Positions 16,901 through 26,159 of a DNA stretch of 64,000 bases are shown in pieces. Under the pieces are notes generated by a model. It saw nothing but the letters and a program-made list of their open reading frames with translations. It did no database searches and was not told the DNA's origin. The stretch spans positions 1 through 64,000 of the forward strand of contig NZ_JABKKF010000012.1 of NCBI RefSeq assembly GCF_013166605.1. The letters are read 5' to 3'. A program made the position numbers and the translations under genes. This DNA comes from Xylanibacter muris. Its GTDB lineage: Bacteria > Bacteroidota > Bacteroidia > Bacteroidales > Bacteroidaceae. Numbering within the stretch: position 1 is the stretch's first letter; each line of letters opens with the position of its first letter.

Positions 16901-18259
16901 ACGTGTGCTTACCATTAGTTTCCCGTCCTTGTCCTTTGCGATCATCCTGACATAGTTTGTCCAGTCGCCGCGGTGTGTCGGTGCCGGCAGTATCTGCGTT
17001 TCAAACGAATGGTCGGACGGAAAGATGCATGTCACTCCCGCAGTTTCCTGGCATACCCATATATTGTCGTTGCGGTCTATCATGATGTCAGACAGGAAGT
17101 CTGTGTCTATGACAGGTTGGGGATCCTTCGCCGTGAAGTGGCGCATCCTGCCGGTCTTCATGTCGAGTGCGAAGAGTCCGTTGCCGTAGGTGGCTATATA
17201 AAATATGCCTCTGCTGTTTCTTGCCACGGAGAAACGTCTGTTTCTTTCGGCGGTGTATCTTGTGTCGGGAATGAGGTTGAGTGTCCTCATCTTGCCTTTT
17301 GGCGGGAATATATACAGATTTCCGCTCTGGTTTGCTTCGAAGTAATATCCGTCGACGGTATCCATGAGGTATCCGTTTCTCACCTGCATGTCGTCAGGCT
17401 TTGTCACCTTTCCCGTGGCAATGTCGACACATACGGTCTCGCTTCCGAACAACAGCCATTTGCCCTGCCATACAATCTGGCTGCGTATTGTTTTCACGTT
17501 GCCCATTGATGCCGGAATCCTGACCGTGCGGTTCTGCTTTCCACCGTCACCGTATATTTCCACCCTGTTTCCCTCTGCGAGGCAGATGACGCCTCTGTCT
17601 AAGGAGCTGCCTGTTATGTATTTCCCTTCTCTCACTTTGTTTACATGTCCGTCAGGCGAGATGAATGCCAGTTCCTTGTCTGTGAGCACCCATACGTTCT
17701 TCTTTCTGTCTTCTATCAGTCTTACCACATAGTTGCTCTTGAGTTTTGAGTTACGGGTGTTGTAATCGTTGCATGTGAATTTCCCGTTGTCGCAGGTCAC
17801 GCTTCTCACTCCGTTCCTGATGTCGTACATCCACAGGTGCGTTTCTGTCCGAAGTGTTTTCTGAAAGGACTTATTCTCGTCATTCCGTCCGGTATAGTCG
17901 GTGAATTTGCCTGTCTTCTGGTTGTAGCATGCGAATGTGAACGTGGATGTGTGGACCCATATCAGTCCGTTCTTGCTGTCGTTGTATATGTTTCCGATGT
18001 TAGAATCGGTGTTTCCGTTTCCGCCGTTGCCCAGGTTGTAATAGTTTACGAAGTCATAACCGTCGTAGCGGCACAGTCCCGGTGCCGCTCCCATCCATAT
18101 AAATCCGCTGTTGTCCTGTATGATGTCGTAAACGGTGTTGCTTGACAGTCCGTCGGCGGTTGAGATCCTCCGGCTGTTCAATATGGTCTGTTCCATGCCT
18201 GTTGCTGTCGTTGTGATGACGGCAAGTGTAAACAGTGCAGATAATAGTAGCCTTGACAT
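13997..18259 (-). CDS. Hybrid two-component system sensor/regulator (HTCS), pectin type
   Basis: 1420 residues from the ATG at 18259; an upstream ATG at 18286 falls in the promoter. A signal peptide is followed by about 14 two-component-propeller repeats in the periplasm (recurring NxWxGT/DGLxRY-like strings), a Y_Y_Y domain (MDGVESKWC...LPPGTYRF), one membrane helix, HisKA with THEFRTPLAI (phospho-His near residue 908), HATPase, a receiver domain (LVICDIMLPD, phospho-Asp near 1206) and an AraC-type HTH (from about 1320). This single chain senses an oligosaccharide in the periplasm and activates polysaccharide-use genes. It is divergent from the GH28 gene, so pectin or rhamnogalacturonan fragments are the likely signal (inference from context). 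All key residues appear intact. Confidence 0.93.
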   Translation of the reverse strand: MSRLLLSALFTLAVITTTATGMEQTILNSRRISTADGLSSNTVYDIIQDNSGFIWMGAAPGLCRYDGYDFVNYYNLGNGGNGNTDSNIGNIYNDSKNGLIWVHTSTFTFACYNQKTGKFTDYTGRNDENKSFQKTLRTETHLWMYDIRNGVRSVTCDNGKFTCNDYNTRNSKLKSNYVVRLIEDRKKNVWVLTDKELAFISPDGHVNKVREGKYITGSSLDRGVICLAEGNRVEIYGDGGKQNRTVRIPASMGNVKTIRSQIVWQGKWLLFGSETVCVDIATGKVTKPDDMQVRNGYLMDTVDGYYFEANQSGNLYIFPPKGKMRTLNLIPDTRYTAERNRRFSVARNSRGIFYIATYGNGLFALDMKTGRMRHFTAKDPQPVIDTDFLSDIMIDRNDNIWVCQETAGVTCIFPSDHSFETQILPAPTHRGDWTNYVRMIAKDKDGKLMVSTRDNKIYSLDPNTLDIHPVAETNACAYSGLTDRHGRKWITTYGDGLYIDNTHYNKAGTEFHIPGNKLQDIVEDCYGRIWIASYEDGLIVAEPDAEGNITFRQLLNRSTNEGRTYMIEIDRKNRIWVASNNGLYVAKLSDRPMTDNDFTVFNTADGKMPFNEARTVVCASDGRIWTGGRGSGVVVCTVSDDLKSITAVTLNSTNGIADNNISSIAEDRYGNIWAATENGLSRISPKNLAVKTYVFGKNSERNIYSNCRPMTLANGNIMFSTRYGITMIKPKRKYGSDNRPGKEVFITDMRINGTPVKDCPDIGFAPCHTKEISLPHNLNTLWISFSNFDFADAKSARYQYRMDGVESKWCTATNINHVEYRNLPPGTYRFRLRSASGNRKGAESILTIHIAQPWYNTWWAWMIYLCTATAAGLYICNNARERLRLHQQMAVEKQLTEFRMSFFTNITHEFRTPLAIIQGAADKLTKGGATAGKPAVVTIRRGVDRLLKLVNQLMEFRKISTENMKLAVEEGDIIETVKEICNDFWHIAEQKRINLTFTPFERHHKMVFDSHMTDTMVYNLLSNAIKYTPEKGSVDVRVKAGDGNIMITVEDSGPGISKEQQDVLFQPFMHGYVSKGGMGIGLYVAHSMARIHKGSLTYSKKENGDGSVFTVTLPANADVYAPEEYKRQTAVNITDKEQDEAQAVEMIRELKPEALNNITIAVIEDDPDMMEQIKGGLNKYFNVTGYTCGKTALDGIAGQQPALVICDIMLPDICGYDIVKQLKVNDDTALIPVIMLTALDDDTHHLKGLKTGADDYMVKPCNFNLLVARSIQLIRNTRKIQSLAQKRTADSGAKQSPSDGNSGNHGIITSVADKNFIQKMQLIIAQNISNPDFTVDMLAQMMNMGRTKFFNKTKELLGISPNKYLQNERMRIAADLLAEGELTVAEISYRIGIQDASYFNKCFKSRYGVAPSKYKREADS

Positions 18260-18283
18260 GATGATATGATTAGTTTCTATCCA

Positions 18284-18291
18284 CAAAGATA
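18284..18291 (-). promoter_or_regulatory. -7 box of the HTCS gene
   Basis: TATCTTTG on the minus strand, 25 bp before the ATG at 18259, which supports that start. Confidence 0.5.
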
Positions 18292-18406
18292 CGTATTTTT
18301 ATCCATTATATGTACGAAAGTACTCGTTTTTGTACGAAAATACATATCATATTATCATAAAAAGCAGTTATTTTGCATCGTGATTGAAAACCAAACGGAT
18401 AATTAT

Positions 18407-19864
18407 ATGAGGCATATATTGCTTTTTGTTTTTGTATTTGTATCGCTTTGCTCCGAGGCCGCGGCTGATTTCAATGTGAGGGACTTCGGTGCCAAGGGCG
18501 ACGGTAAGACACTCGACCATAGCGCCATCAATGCGGCCATAGACTCATGTGTGAGTGCCGGTGGCGGAAGGGTAGTTCTTCCTGCCGGAGTTTATCTCTG
18601 CGGCAGCATACGCATGAAAAGCAATGTCGAGCTGCATATCTCGGCCGGTGCCACCATTCTTGCCGCTCCGGCATCGATGAAGGCATACGACGAGGCAGAG
18701 CCGTGGGAGGGACCGGCCTATCAGGACGGCGGACACACATATTTCCATAACAGCCTCATATATGCCGTAGGGCATGACAATATATCCATCACCGGTCGCG
18801 GCATGATTGACGGAAAGGGACTGACGCGCAAGGATACCGAACGTGGAGGAAATCTGCAGGGAGGAAATATAGGTACTGGCGACAAGGCCATCGCATTGAA
18901 GAACTGCCGCAATATTCTTATACGTGACGTAACGATATACCGTGGCGGACATTTTGCAATAATACTCACGGGCTGTGAGGTCGGAACAGTTGACAATGTT
19001 CTTATCGACACCAACCGTGACGGTTTTGACATCGACTGTTGCAAGTATCTCACGGTAAGCAACTGTAAGATAAACACTCCGCATGACGATGCGCTGGTGC
19101 TGAAAAGCTCATACGCGCTGAAGAAACCTGTCATAACGGAGCATATAGCCGTAACAAACTGTCTGATCACCGGATACAAGGAGGGCACATTCCTCGACGG
19201 GACATACGTGCCGGAGAAGGTCGGATGGGTTTGCGGACGTTTCAAGCTCGGCACTGAGTCGAACGGCGGCTACAGAAACATCGCCCTCAGCAACTGTACG
19301 TTCATGTATAGCAGCGGCCTCGCCTTCGAGGAGGTCGACCAGGGACTGATGGAGAATATAGTGGTGAATAATATCACAATGAACCATGTGCATCATTATC
19401 CCATTTATATAACAACGGGATGCCGCAACCGCGGCCCGAAAGAGCGCACCGGCGTTTCTTCCGGAGCGGATATAATGATAAGCAATGTGGTGGCCAATGA
19501 CGTAGACTCGCTTGCCGGAATAATAGTGACGGGAATGCCCGGACATCCGTTGCGGAATATCGCGTTGAGCAATATACGCATACAGTATCGTGGAGGAGGC
19601 GGTGCGGAGCTTGCCGGACGCGAATACCGCGAGCAGGGAACGAATTATCCTGAGCCGAAGTTTGCCAAGGCCACACCGGCGTACGGGCTTTTTGCACGTC
19701 ATGTCGACGGACTTGATGTGGACAACGTCACTTTCTCGACCGTCAGGCCCGATTACCGTCCTGCCGTAATGCTTGACGATGTTGTGAACTGGAATATCAG
19801 AGACCTTGACGCACCTGTGCAGAAAGGGGTGAAGAAGATTGTGACAAAGCAAAAGAAGAAATAA
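18407..19864 (+). CDS. GH28 polygalacturonase-like glycoside hydrolase
   Basis: 485 residues from the ATG at 18407. The signal peptide MRHILLFVFVFVSLCSEAAA is immediately followed by the classic pectate-fold start FNVRDFGAKGDGKTLDHSAI. The right-handed parallel beta-helix is evident from repeated N-x-x-I strands. GH28 active-site aspartates sit in NRDGFDIDCC (about residues 203-212) and HDDALVLKS (about 226-234). Members hydrolyse galacturonosyl linkages in homogalacturonan or rhamnogalacturonan, as periplasmic or surface enzymes. It is transcribed divergently from the HTCS and probably controlled by it. A strong terminator follows, so it is monocistronic here. Exact substrate cannot be read from the sequence. 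Confidence 0.9.
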   Translation: MRHILLFVFVFVSLCSEAAADFNVRDFGAKGDGKTLDHSAINAAIDSCVSAGGGRVVLPAGVYLCGSIRMKSNVELHISAGATILAAPASMKAYDEAEPWEGPAYQDGGHTYFHNSLIYAVGHDNISITGRGMIDGKGLTRKDTERGGNLQGGNIGTGDKAIALKNCRNILIRDVTIYRGGHFAIILTGCEVGTVDNVLIDTNRDGFDIDCCKYLTVSNCKINTPHDDALVLKSSYALKKPVITEHIAVTNCLITGYKEGTFLDGTYVPEKVGWVCGRFKLGTESNGGYRNIALSNCTFMYSSGLAFEEVDQGLMENIVVNNITMNHVHHYPIYITTGCRNRGPKERTGVSSGADIMISNVVANDVDSLAGIIVTGMPGHPLRNIALSNIRIQYRGGGGAELAGREYREQGTNYPEPKFAKATPAYGLFARHVDGLDVDNVTFSTVRPDYRPAVMLDDVVNWNIRDLDAPVQKGVKKIVTKQKKK

Positions 19865-19914
19865 AGAAACAGACAATGAGGTAAATAGTATTTCTTAAAA
19901 AGGAAAGTTGTGAG

Positions 19915-19944
19915 ATACGGTGGCAATGTGAATTGCCACCGTAT
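19915..19944 (+). terminator. Terminator after the GH28 gene
   Basis: ATACGGTGGCAAT and its perfect complement form a 13-bp stem with a GTGA loop, followed by TTTGTTAT. Confidence 0.8.
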
Positions 19945-20020
19945 TTGTTATGTCTATCCGGAAGTTAATATACACGGATTTTCATCCGATTAATCCTTTT
20001 CTCTGTCTGATGGCTTTTGG

Positions 20021-20815
20021 CTAAAGGATGTTGTTGCGCTCTTTCTCTTTGAAATAGCGGTATGTGCCGACTTTCAGCTCATCGCACGACGCATCGTCGC
20101 ATACAATTATTCCGTGGGGGTGCATCTGCAGTGCGCTTACTGTCCACATGTGGGTGACAGGGCCTTCTATGGCCGCCTGCAGTGCATGTGTCTTGTTATG
20201 GCCGCAGCAAAGCACCATCACCTCGCGTGCGTCCATCACTGTGCCTACGCCTACTGTCAAGGCATACTGCGGCACGTTTGCCGGGTCGCCTCCGAAAAAC
20301 CTGCTGTTGGCAATGCGTGTGTCGCTGGTCAGCGTCTTCATTCTTGTGCGGCTCGACAGTGATGAGCCCGGCTCGTTGAAAGCGATATGCCCGTCGGCGC
20401 CTATCCCGCCGATGAACAGGTCGATGCCGCCGTATCCGAGTATCATTTTCTCATAGTTGCGGCATTCGGCATCGAGGTCGTCCGCGTTTCCGTTCAGTAT
20501 GTGTATGTTCTCTTTCGGACAGTCGATGTGGTTGAAGAAGTTCTCATACATGAAAGAGTGGTAGCTTTCGGGATGAGTTTCAGGCAGGCTGACATATTCG
20601 TCCATGTTGAAAGTCACCACATTGCGGAAAGACACAATCCCTTCTTCGTATGCCTTGATGAGGGCCTTGTACATTCCCAATGGCGAGGAGCCTGTCGGAA
20701 GGCCGATGATAAACGGTTTCTCCGCGGTGGGGGAGGCGGCGTTTATAAGTCCTATCACGTGGTTGGCTGCCCATTGCGACATGAGCTGGTATGTAGGTTC
20801 TATGATAACTCTCAT
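20021..20815 (-). CDS. nagB: Glucosamine-6-phosphate deaminase
   Basis: 264 residues, the normal NagB length. It converts glucosamine-6-phosphate to fructose-6-phosphate and ammonia in the cytoplasm, feeding amino sugars into glycolysis. Family signatures are clear: the phosphate-binding [15 protein letters not shown] near residue 39, FNMDEYVSL with the catalytic Asp, and [16 protein letters not shown] with catalytic Asp, His and Glu. It stands alone on the minus strand; the neighbouring fumarase gene is separated from it by a hairpin. No regulator or transporter for amino sugars is nearby. Confidence 0.97.
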   Translation of the reverse strand: MRVIIEPTYQLMSQWAANHVIGLINAASPTAEKPFIIGLPTGSSPLGMYKALIKAYEEGIVSFRNVVTFNMDEYVSLPETHPESYHSFMYENFFNHIDCPKENIHILNGNADDLDAECRNYEKMILGYGGIDLFIGGIGADGHIAFNEPGSSLSSRTRMKTLTSDTRIANSRFFGGDPANVPQYALTVGVGTVMDAREVMVLCCGHNKTHALQAAIEGPVTHMWTVSALQMHPHGIIVCDDASCDELKVGTYRYFKEKERNNIL

Positions 20816-20847
20816 TGTGTTATGAAGTTTTTATATTCGTAAAACTT

Positions 20848-20876
20848 AAACGCTTTGCCTGCCAGGCAAAGCGTTT
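20848..20876 (-). terminator. Terminator after the fumarase gene
   Basis: AAACGCTTTGCCTG pairs with its complement across a very short loop, just downstream of the fumarase stop and upstream of nagB. The T-run on the minus strand is short. Confidence 0.65.
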
Positions 20877-20892
20877 AAATGATATATGTTTT

Positions 20893-22542
20893 TTATTTGT
20901 TGCATGACGGTGTCCACGGCTTAAGCTGCTTGAAGAAGTCGTTGCCCTTGTCGTCTACAAGTATGAATGCAGGGAAGTTCTCCACTTCAATCTTCCATAC
21001 AGCCTCCATTCCGATCTCCGGGAACTCCACGCACTCGATGCTCTTGATGGAGTTCATCGACAGCACCGCCGCCGGTCCTCCGATACTTCCGAGATAGAAT
21101 CCTCCGTGCTTCTTGCAGGCATCTGTGACGACCTGTGTGCGGTTGCCTTTCGCAATCATCACCATCGATCCTCCGTTGGCCTGGAACTCGTCCACATACG
21201 GGTCCATGCGGTTTGCCGTTGTCGGTCCCATGGAGCCGCAGGGCATTCCCTCTGGAGTCTTTGCCGGTCCGGCATACAGCACAGGATGGTCCTTGAAGTA
21301 CTGCGGCAGTCCTTCGCCCGCATCGAGGCGCGCCTTTAGTTTTGCGTGTGCGATGTCGCGTGCCACGATTATTGTCCCGTTGAGGCTCAGACGTGTGGAA
21401 ACAGGATATTTGCCGAGTATCTCGCGTATCTTGTCCATCGGCTGGTTGAGGTCTATCGTCACGGCGTTGCCTTCGCCGGCTTTGCGCAGTTCTTCGGGTA
21501 TCAGTTCTCCGGGATTGTCGTCGAGTTTCTCGATCCATATACCGTCCTTGTTGATCTTTGCCTTTATGTTGCGGTCTGCGGAGCAGCTCACACCTAATCC
21601 TATCGGGCATGATGCGCCATGTCGCGGCAGTCGTATCACGCGTATGTCGTGTGCGAAGTATTTGCCTCCGAACTGTGCTCCGAGCCCGATTTTGTGTGCC
21701 TCGTCGAGCAGTTGCTTTTCAAGTTCCACATCGCGGAAAGCCCGTCCTGTTTCATCGCCTGTTGTCGGCAGGTTGTCATAGTAGTGTGTGGACGCGAGCT
21801 TCACTGTCAGAAGGTTCTTCTCCGCGCTTGTTCCGCCGATAACGAATGCGATGTGGTATGGAGGACATGCCGCGGTGCCGAGGGTCTTCATCTTTTCCAC
21901 GAGGAAAGGAACGAGTGTGCCCGGGTTCTGGATACGTGCTTTTGTCTCCTGATAGAAGTAGGTCTTGTTTGCGGAGCCTCCGCCCTTTACCACGCACAGG
22001 AACTTATATTCCGCGCCTTCTGTTGCCTCGATGTCTATCTGTGCCGGCAGGTTGCAGCGTGTGTTCACCTCATCGTACATTGTCAGCGGGGCGTTCTGTG
22101 AGTACCGCAGGTTCTCTTCCGTGTATGTATTGTATACTCCGAGCGAGAGAGCCTCCTCGTCGCAGAATCCTGTCCATACGTGCTGGCCTTTCTCTCCGTG
22201 GATGATGGCCGTGCCGGTGTCCTGGCAGAAAGGCAGTTTTCCCTTGCATGCCACCTCTGCGTTGCGGAGGAATGTCAGTGCCACATATTTGTCGTTGTCT
22301 GAAGCCTCAGGGTCGCTGAGTATCTTTGCCACCTGTTCGTTGTGTGCTCGGCGCAGCAGGAAGTTTACGTCGCGGAAAGCCTGGTTGGCGAGCATGGTGA
22401 GAGCTTCCGGAGAAACTTTCAGAATCTCGTTGCCTTCAAACTCGCTCGTGGAGACGCCTTCTTTTGAAAGCAGGTAATACTCGGTGTCGTCCTTTCCCGT
22501 CTGGAACATGGGCGCATACTTGAATTCTGGTGTTGTTGCCAT
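20893..22542 (-). CDS. fumA: Class I fumarate hydratase (iron-sulfur)
   Basis: 549 residues, typical of the single-chain class I enzyme. It interconverts fumarate and malate in the reductive branch used by Bacteroidales for succinate production. The three cluster-ligating cysteine sites are visible: PFCQDTG (about residue 105), AACPPYH and [15 protein letters not shown]. The C-terminal beta domain ([15 protein letters not shown]) is complete. It is likely oxygen-sensitive because of the 4Fe-4S cluster. The M16 peptidase gene lies 37 bp upstream on the same strand, so the two may share a transcript, though no functional link is apparent. The symbol is given by analogy to the E. coli class I enzyme. 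Confidence 0.95.
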   Translation of the reverse strand: MATTPEFKYAPMFQTGKDDTEYYLLSKEGVSTSEFEGNEILKVSPEALTMLANQAFRDVNFLLRRAHNEQVAKILSDPEASDNDKYVALTFLRNAEVACKGKLPFCQDTGTAIIHGEKGQHVWTGFCDEEALSLGVYNTYTEENLRYSQNAPLTMYDEVNTRCNLPAQIDIEATEGAEYKFLCVVKGGGSANKTYFYQETKARIQNPGTLVPFLVEKMKTLGTAACPPYHIAFVIGGTSAEKNLLTVKLASTHYYDNLPTTGDETGRAFRDVELEKQLLDEAHKIGLGAQFGGKYFAHDIRVIRLPRHGASCPIGLGVSCSADRNIKAKINKDGIWIEKLDDNPGELIPEELRKAGEGNAVTIDLNQPMDKIREILGKYPVSTRLSLNGTIIVARDIAHAKLKARLDAGEGLPQYFKDHPVLYAGPAKTPEGMPCGSMGPTTANRMDPYVDEFQANGGSMVMIAKGNRTQVVTDACKKHGGFYLGSIGGPAAVLSMNSIKSIECVEFPEIGMEAVWKIEVENFPAFILVDDKGNDFFKQLKPWTPSCNK

Positions 22543-22579
22543 AATAAACAGTTGTTATTAATAGTATTTAAAGTTTTGT

Positions 22580-25486
22580 TTAATATCCGAATATCTCGCT
22601 TGTCGGTATTCTCCTTACCGGGGCTATTTTCTCAAGAGCCTTGATGTCGAGGTTTTCCTCGTCTCCGAGGATGAGGTAGCGCCGCGGCTGGCGTGCCATT
22701 GTCTCCTGCTCGAACCTTACCACGTCGGCAAGTTTAATCTCCGGCAGGGCTTTGTATATCTTTTCGTTGATGTCGTAGTCGAGTCCGAGACGTCTGGCCT
22801 GGAAATATGCGTTGAATATCGCGCCTTTTGTCACTCTTCTTGATGCGATACGTTTTTCAAGAGCCTGTTTGGAAAGCTCGAATGCCTTTTCCGACTGCGG
22901 AACGGTGTCGAGTATACTGTTGAAGGTGTTTATACAGTCCATCATCTTGTCGTTCTGAGATATGATGTATGTGTATGACCATTCGGGGTGGTTCTTTCGG
23001 CTTGGTGTGGAATAGTATGCCGATGCGCTGTATGCGAGTGCACGGCTTTCGCGCAGTTCCTGGAATACGACAGTGTTCATTCCGCCTCCGAAATATTCGT
23101 TGAAGAGGCTTGCCACCGGTTCCCTTTCCGGATTCCACCGGCGTCCGGAGTTGTTGAACTGAATCATGTTGATGTTCTTTGCCTTGTATGGAGCCAGCCA
23201 TATCTCGTTCTTTTCTGTGAGCTGTTCGGTGTATTCCCTGTTCTCGGGTTTCGGAAGCAGCTTTTTAGGTGTCTTGTGTTCCTTGTTTATTATTGCGAGC
23301 AGCTTCTTGGCATCCGTAGGGCCGTAGTATCTTATGTCGTGCTCATATTTTGTCAGGCCTGCAATCATGTCGATAAGTTCCTGCGGGTTGCGGTTTGTGA
23401 GTGATACGCTGTCCGGCACGTTCCTCAAAGAGTTGTATGGGCCGTACATTCCATACTGCATGAGTGCCCGGAAGTTAGAGTTTTGGCTCAGTTTGCTGTC
23501 TCTGCGGCCTTTAAGCTCGGTCTGTACGTATTTGTCCCATGCCTCTTTGTCCACCTTGGCGTTTGCCAGTACGTTTTCCATGAGTCTCATTGCCTCCGGC
23601 ATGTTCTCGTCGAGTCCGCTGAGGCTGATGCCCATTGTCCCTGTGCCTACATTTACACTGAAGTTGCATGCCAGGCTGTAGAACTTCTGTTTCAGCTGTT
23701 CCGGTGTGAGCTTGTCTGTGCCGAGGTAGTCGAAATACTGTGCAGCGAACGGCAGCCATTTGTCGCTTTCCTCACCGAAATCAAAGAAGTATGATAGTGT
23801 GAAGCGGCCGTTTTCCTTGTTGCGGATATAGTATACCGGTATACCTTTCTTACTCTTGTACCGGTCGAGGTCTTTGTCGAAATCAAGGAATACAGGGCGT
23901 ATGGGCTCCGGCTTTGTGTTGATGATTTCCGTCACGAAGCTGCTCTGCAGATCGCGGTTTGCCGGTATGGCGGTTATTTGCGGCTTGTCTATTTTCTTTT
24001 GTGTGTGGTCCTCTCCTGTGCGTTTGTAAACGGTAACGTAGTTGTTTCTGAAGTGGCGGTTGGCAAAGTCTACAAGCTCTTTCTTTGTCATTTTCGATAT
24101 GCGGTCGAGCTTTGTCACTTCCTTCTCCCATTCCACACCGTTGATGAATGCCTGTACGAACTTGTCGGCGCGGTTGTCGTTGCTTTCCATTGACGTATAT
24201 TCGTCGAGCTTCATGTTGTTGACCACCGATGTCAGCAGGTTTTCGTCGAACTCGCCTCTCTTGAATTTCTCCACCTCGTCGAGCATTATTCTCTTCACTT
24301 CATCGAGTGTCTGTCCCTTGTTTGGCGTTCCGTAGAGGATAAAGCCGGTATATTCATTGAGGTCGTATGTGAAAGCGCTTGCATACTGGCATGTCATCTT
24401 CTGGTTTACATCCAGGTCGAAGAGTCCGGCCTTGCCGTTTGCCAGCATGCTTGCCACGAGTTGGAGTGTGTCGTTCTGCATTGTGCCGGCACCGTCAAGT
24501 TTCCATCCCAGTACGATGTTTTCCGCCTCCTGGCCTATTACGGTCGTGTCTGTCGGTGTGGTGCGGTCGGGCACGGGTGCGTACTGCGGATACGACAGGT
24601 TGTCCGATTTCTTCCATGAACCGAAATATTTGTCGATTATTGCAATGGCTTTGTCCGGGTCGAAATCTCCGGCCATGCATATCGCAGTGTTGTTAGGCAC
24701 GTAGTAGCGATTGAAATAGTTCTTAATGTTCACTATCGACGGATTCTTCAGGTGTTCCTGTGTACCGATGGTTGTCTGTGTGCCGTACGGATGGTTGGGA
24801 TACAGCTTCGAGAACATTGCCGCCCACATTTTCCGGCTGTCTTTGGTGAGGCTGATGTTGAACTCCTCGTATACGGCCTCAAGCTCGGTATGGAATCCCC
24901 TGATTACCATGTTCTGGAAGCGGTCCGACTGTATTTTTGCCCAGTTCTCCATCTCGTTTGACGGAATATTCTCTGTGTAGCATGTTACGTCGTTGCTTGT
25001 ATAGGCATTGGTTCCCGACGCGCCTATAGACGACATGAGCTTGTCATATTCGTTGGGTATATTGTATTTGGCCGCGAGTTGCGAAATGCTGTCTATCTTG
25101 TGATAGCACGCCTTTCGTTCCTCCGGATCGGTCATTTTCCTATATACTTCGTATAATTCCTCTATTTGTTTCAGGTACGGGGCTTCTGCGTCATAGTTTG
25201 ACGTGCCGAATTTCTTTGTGCCCTTGAACATGATGTGTTCCAGGTAGTGTGCCAGTCCGGTTGTTTCAGCCGGATCGTTCCTGCTTCCTGTGCGCACTGC
25301 GATATATGTCTGGATACGTGGCTTTTCGTTGTTTACAGACATGTAAACTTTCAAGCCGTTGTCAAGCGTATAGATGCGTGTCTGCATCATATCTCCCTTC
25401 ACGCTTTCATACTTGTAGTCTTTGGCCTGTATTGTTGTTGCTGTGGCGGCAACAATACAAGCTGTAACGATTGATTTTAATTTCAT
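22580..25486 (-). CDS. Secreted M16-family zinc metallopeptidase (two-domain)
   Basis: 968 residues. The signal peptide (residues 1-21, ending IQA) directs it to the periplasm. The inverted zinc motif HYLEH lies at residues 80-84 (H80, E83, H84). The third zinc ligand is probably in ELEAVYEEF near 158. The second, inactive M16 half is present in the C-terminal 450 residues (NNSGRRWNPEREPVASLFNE region). Family members degrade peptides after uptake; the exact substrate is unknown. Length is normal for the double-domain pitrilysin-like group of Bacteroidales. A TAACTTTG box (25545-25552) precedes it. Confidence 0.92.
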   Translation of the reverse strand: MKLKSIVTACIVAATATTIQAKDYKYESVKGDMMQTRIYTLDNGLKVYMSVNNEKPRIQTYIAVRTGSRNDPAETTGLAHYLEHIMFKGTKKFGTSNYDAEAPYLKQIEELYEVYRKMTDPEERKACYHKIDSISQLAAKYNIPNEYDKLMSSIGASGTNAYTSNDVTCYTENIPSNEMENWAKIQSDRFQNMVIRGFHTELEAVYEEFNISLTKDSRKMWAAMFSKLYPNHPYGTQTTIGTQEHLKNPSIVNIKNYFNRYYVPNNTAICMAGDFDPDKAIAIIDKYFGSWKKSDNLSYPQYAPVPDRTTPTDTTVIGQEAENIVLGWKLDGAGTMQNDTLQLVASMLANGKAGLFDLDVNQKMTCQYASAFTYDLNEYTGFILYGTPNKGQTLDEVKRIMLDEVEKFKRGEFDENLLTSVVNNMKLDEYTSMESNDNRADKFVQAFINGVEWEKEVTKLDRISKMTKKELVDFANRHFRNNYVTVYKRTGEDHTQKKIDKPQITAIPANRDLQSSFVTEIINTKPEPIRPVFLDFDKDLDRYKSKKGIPVYYIRNKENGRFTLSYFFDFGEESDKWLPFAAQYFDYLGTDKLTPEQLKQKFYSLACNFSVNVGTGTMGISLSGLDENMPEAMRLMENVLANAKVDKEAWDKYVQTELKGRRDSKLSQNSNFRALMQYGMYGPYNSLRNVPDSVSLTNRNPQELIDMIAGLTKYEHDIRYYGPTDAKKLLAIINKEHKTPKKLLPKPENREYTEQLTEKNEIWLAPYKAKNINMIQFNNSGRRWNPEREPVASLFNEYFGGGMNTVVFQELRESRALAYSASAYYSTPSRKNHPEWSYTYIISQNDKMMDCINTFNSILDTVPQSEKAFELSKQALEKRIASRRVTKGAIFNAYFQARRLGLDYDINEKIYKALPEIKLADVVRFEQETMARQPRRYLILGDEENLDIKALEKIAPVRRIPTSEIFGY

Positions 25487-25544
25487 TATGCTGTTTTTTG
25501 AGTTGTTTTCACATACATTATATTAATAATGTGAAGTAATGCTG

Positions 25545-25552
25545 CAAAGTTA
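25545..25552 (-). promoter_or_regulatory. -7 box of the M16 peptidase gene
   Basis: TAACTTTG on the minus strand, 59 bp before the ATG; a CTTG lies 20 bp further upstream in the -33 position. Confidence 0.55.
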
Positions 25553-25850
25553 ATTTTTTTTTGCCGTATTGACAAGTAAAACAGTCATTTTATAATGTCT
25601 GGCATTCTTTAATTTATGCTGATATCGCGATTTTATGCAAATTGATGCCACTTGTGCTTTATATATACCGATTGATTCGTGTCCATAACTATAGGGATGT
25701 TTTCTCCCTGATGTGTTGTTTGCAGAATCTTTCCCGATTTCCTGGTGAGTGCAGGATATATAAATGTGCATGAGCAAAACAACTTGCGGACGGTGTGCGG
25801 GATTTGTTTTGAAATCTATTTACATATTGCGGTGACGTAAAATCCTTTTG
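25553..25850. other. Intergenic stretch without recognisable genes
   Basis: A+T-rich; no coding sequence, RNA gene or repeat family seen. One minus-strand open frame (25550-25777) is basic, of low complexity and without similarity to known proteins. Confidence 0.45.
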
Positions 25851-25935
25851 CGATGAACATGCTATTCATCAAGCATGAATAGCATGTTCATCGGTCGTGA
25901 ATGGCATGTTCATTGAGCGTGAATGTGCCATTCAT
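25851..25935. repeat. Array of 19-bp inverted and direct repeats upstream of the recombinase gene
   Basis: A perfect 19-bp stem (25851-25869 and 25875-25893; CGATGAACATGCTATTCAT and its complement) with a 5-bp loop is followed by two more related units, GTGAATGGCATGTTCATTG and GTGAATGTGCCATTCAT. Four half-sites of about 17 bp alternate, spaced by about 5 bp (C-rich GAGCG/TCGG linkers). Such spacing is typical of a protein-binding array. Confidence 0.85.
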
Positions 25936-26159
25936 TTTTGGTATACTTTTTGTTTGTAGTTAAAGTGGTGTGTTTCAGACAGTTGTGAGTAAAGTCGGCA
26001 TGTATGCAACCGGTAATGAAAACGACCTATGAATTTTCATTACATTTTAAACTGTTTTCCTCAGCTTGTGGGGCATAGGGCAGTGGATTGTTCCCGTATG
26101 GATATGGATGAGTGAAATCATATTATAATATACCTATTTTTAATATATATATAATAATT

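Noticed and set aside
14172..18145. Numerous plus-strand open frames opposite the HTCS gene
   Set aside because: They mirror the codon structure of the long HTCS gene on the other strand and carry no domains or start signals.
25550..25777. 75-residue minus-strand frame upstream of the M16 gene
   Set aside because: Basic, low-complexity, overlaps the promoter region, no family resemblance.
25851..25935. CRISPR array
   Set aside because: Repeats alternate in orientation, spacers are about 5 bp, and no cas gene is in the window.
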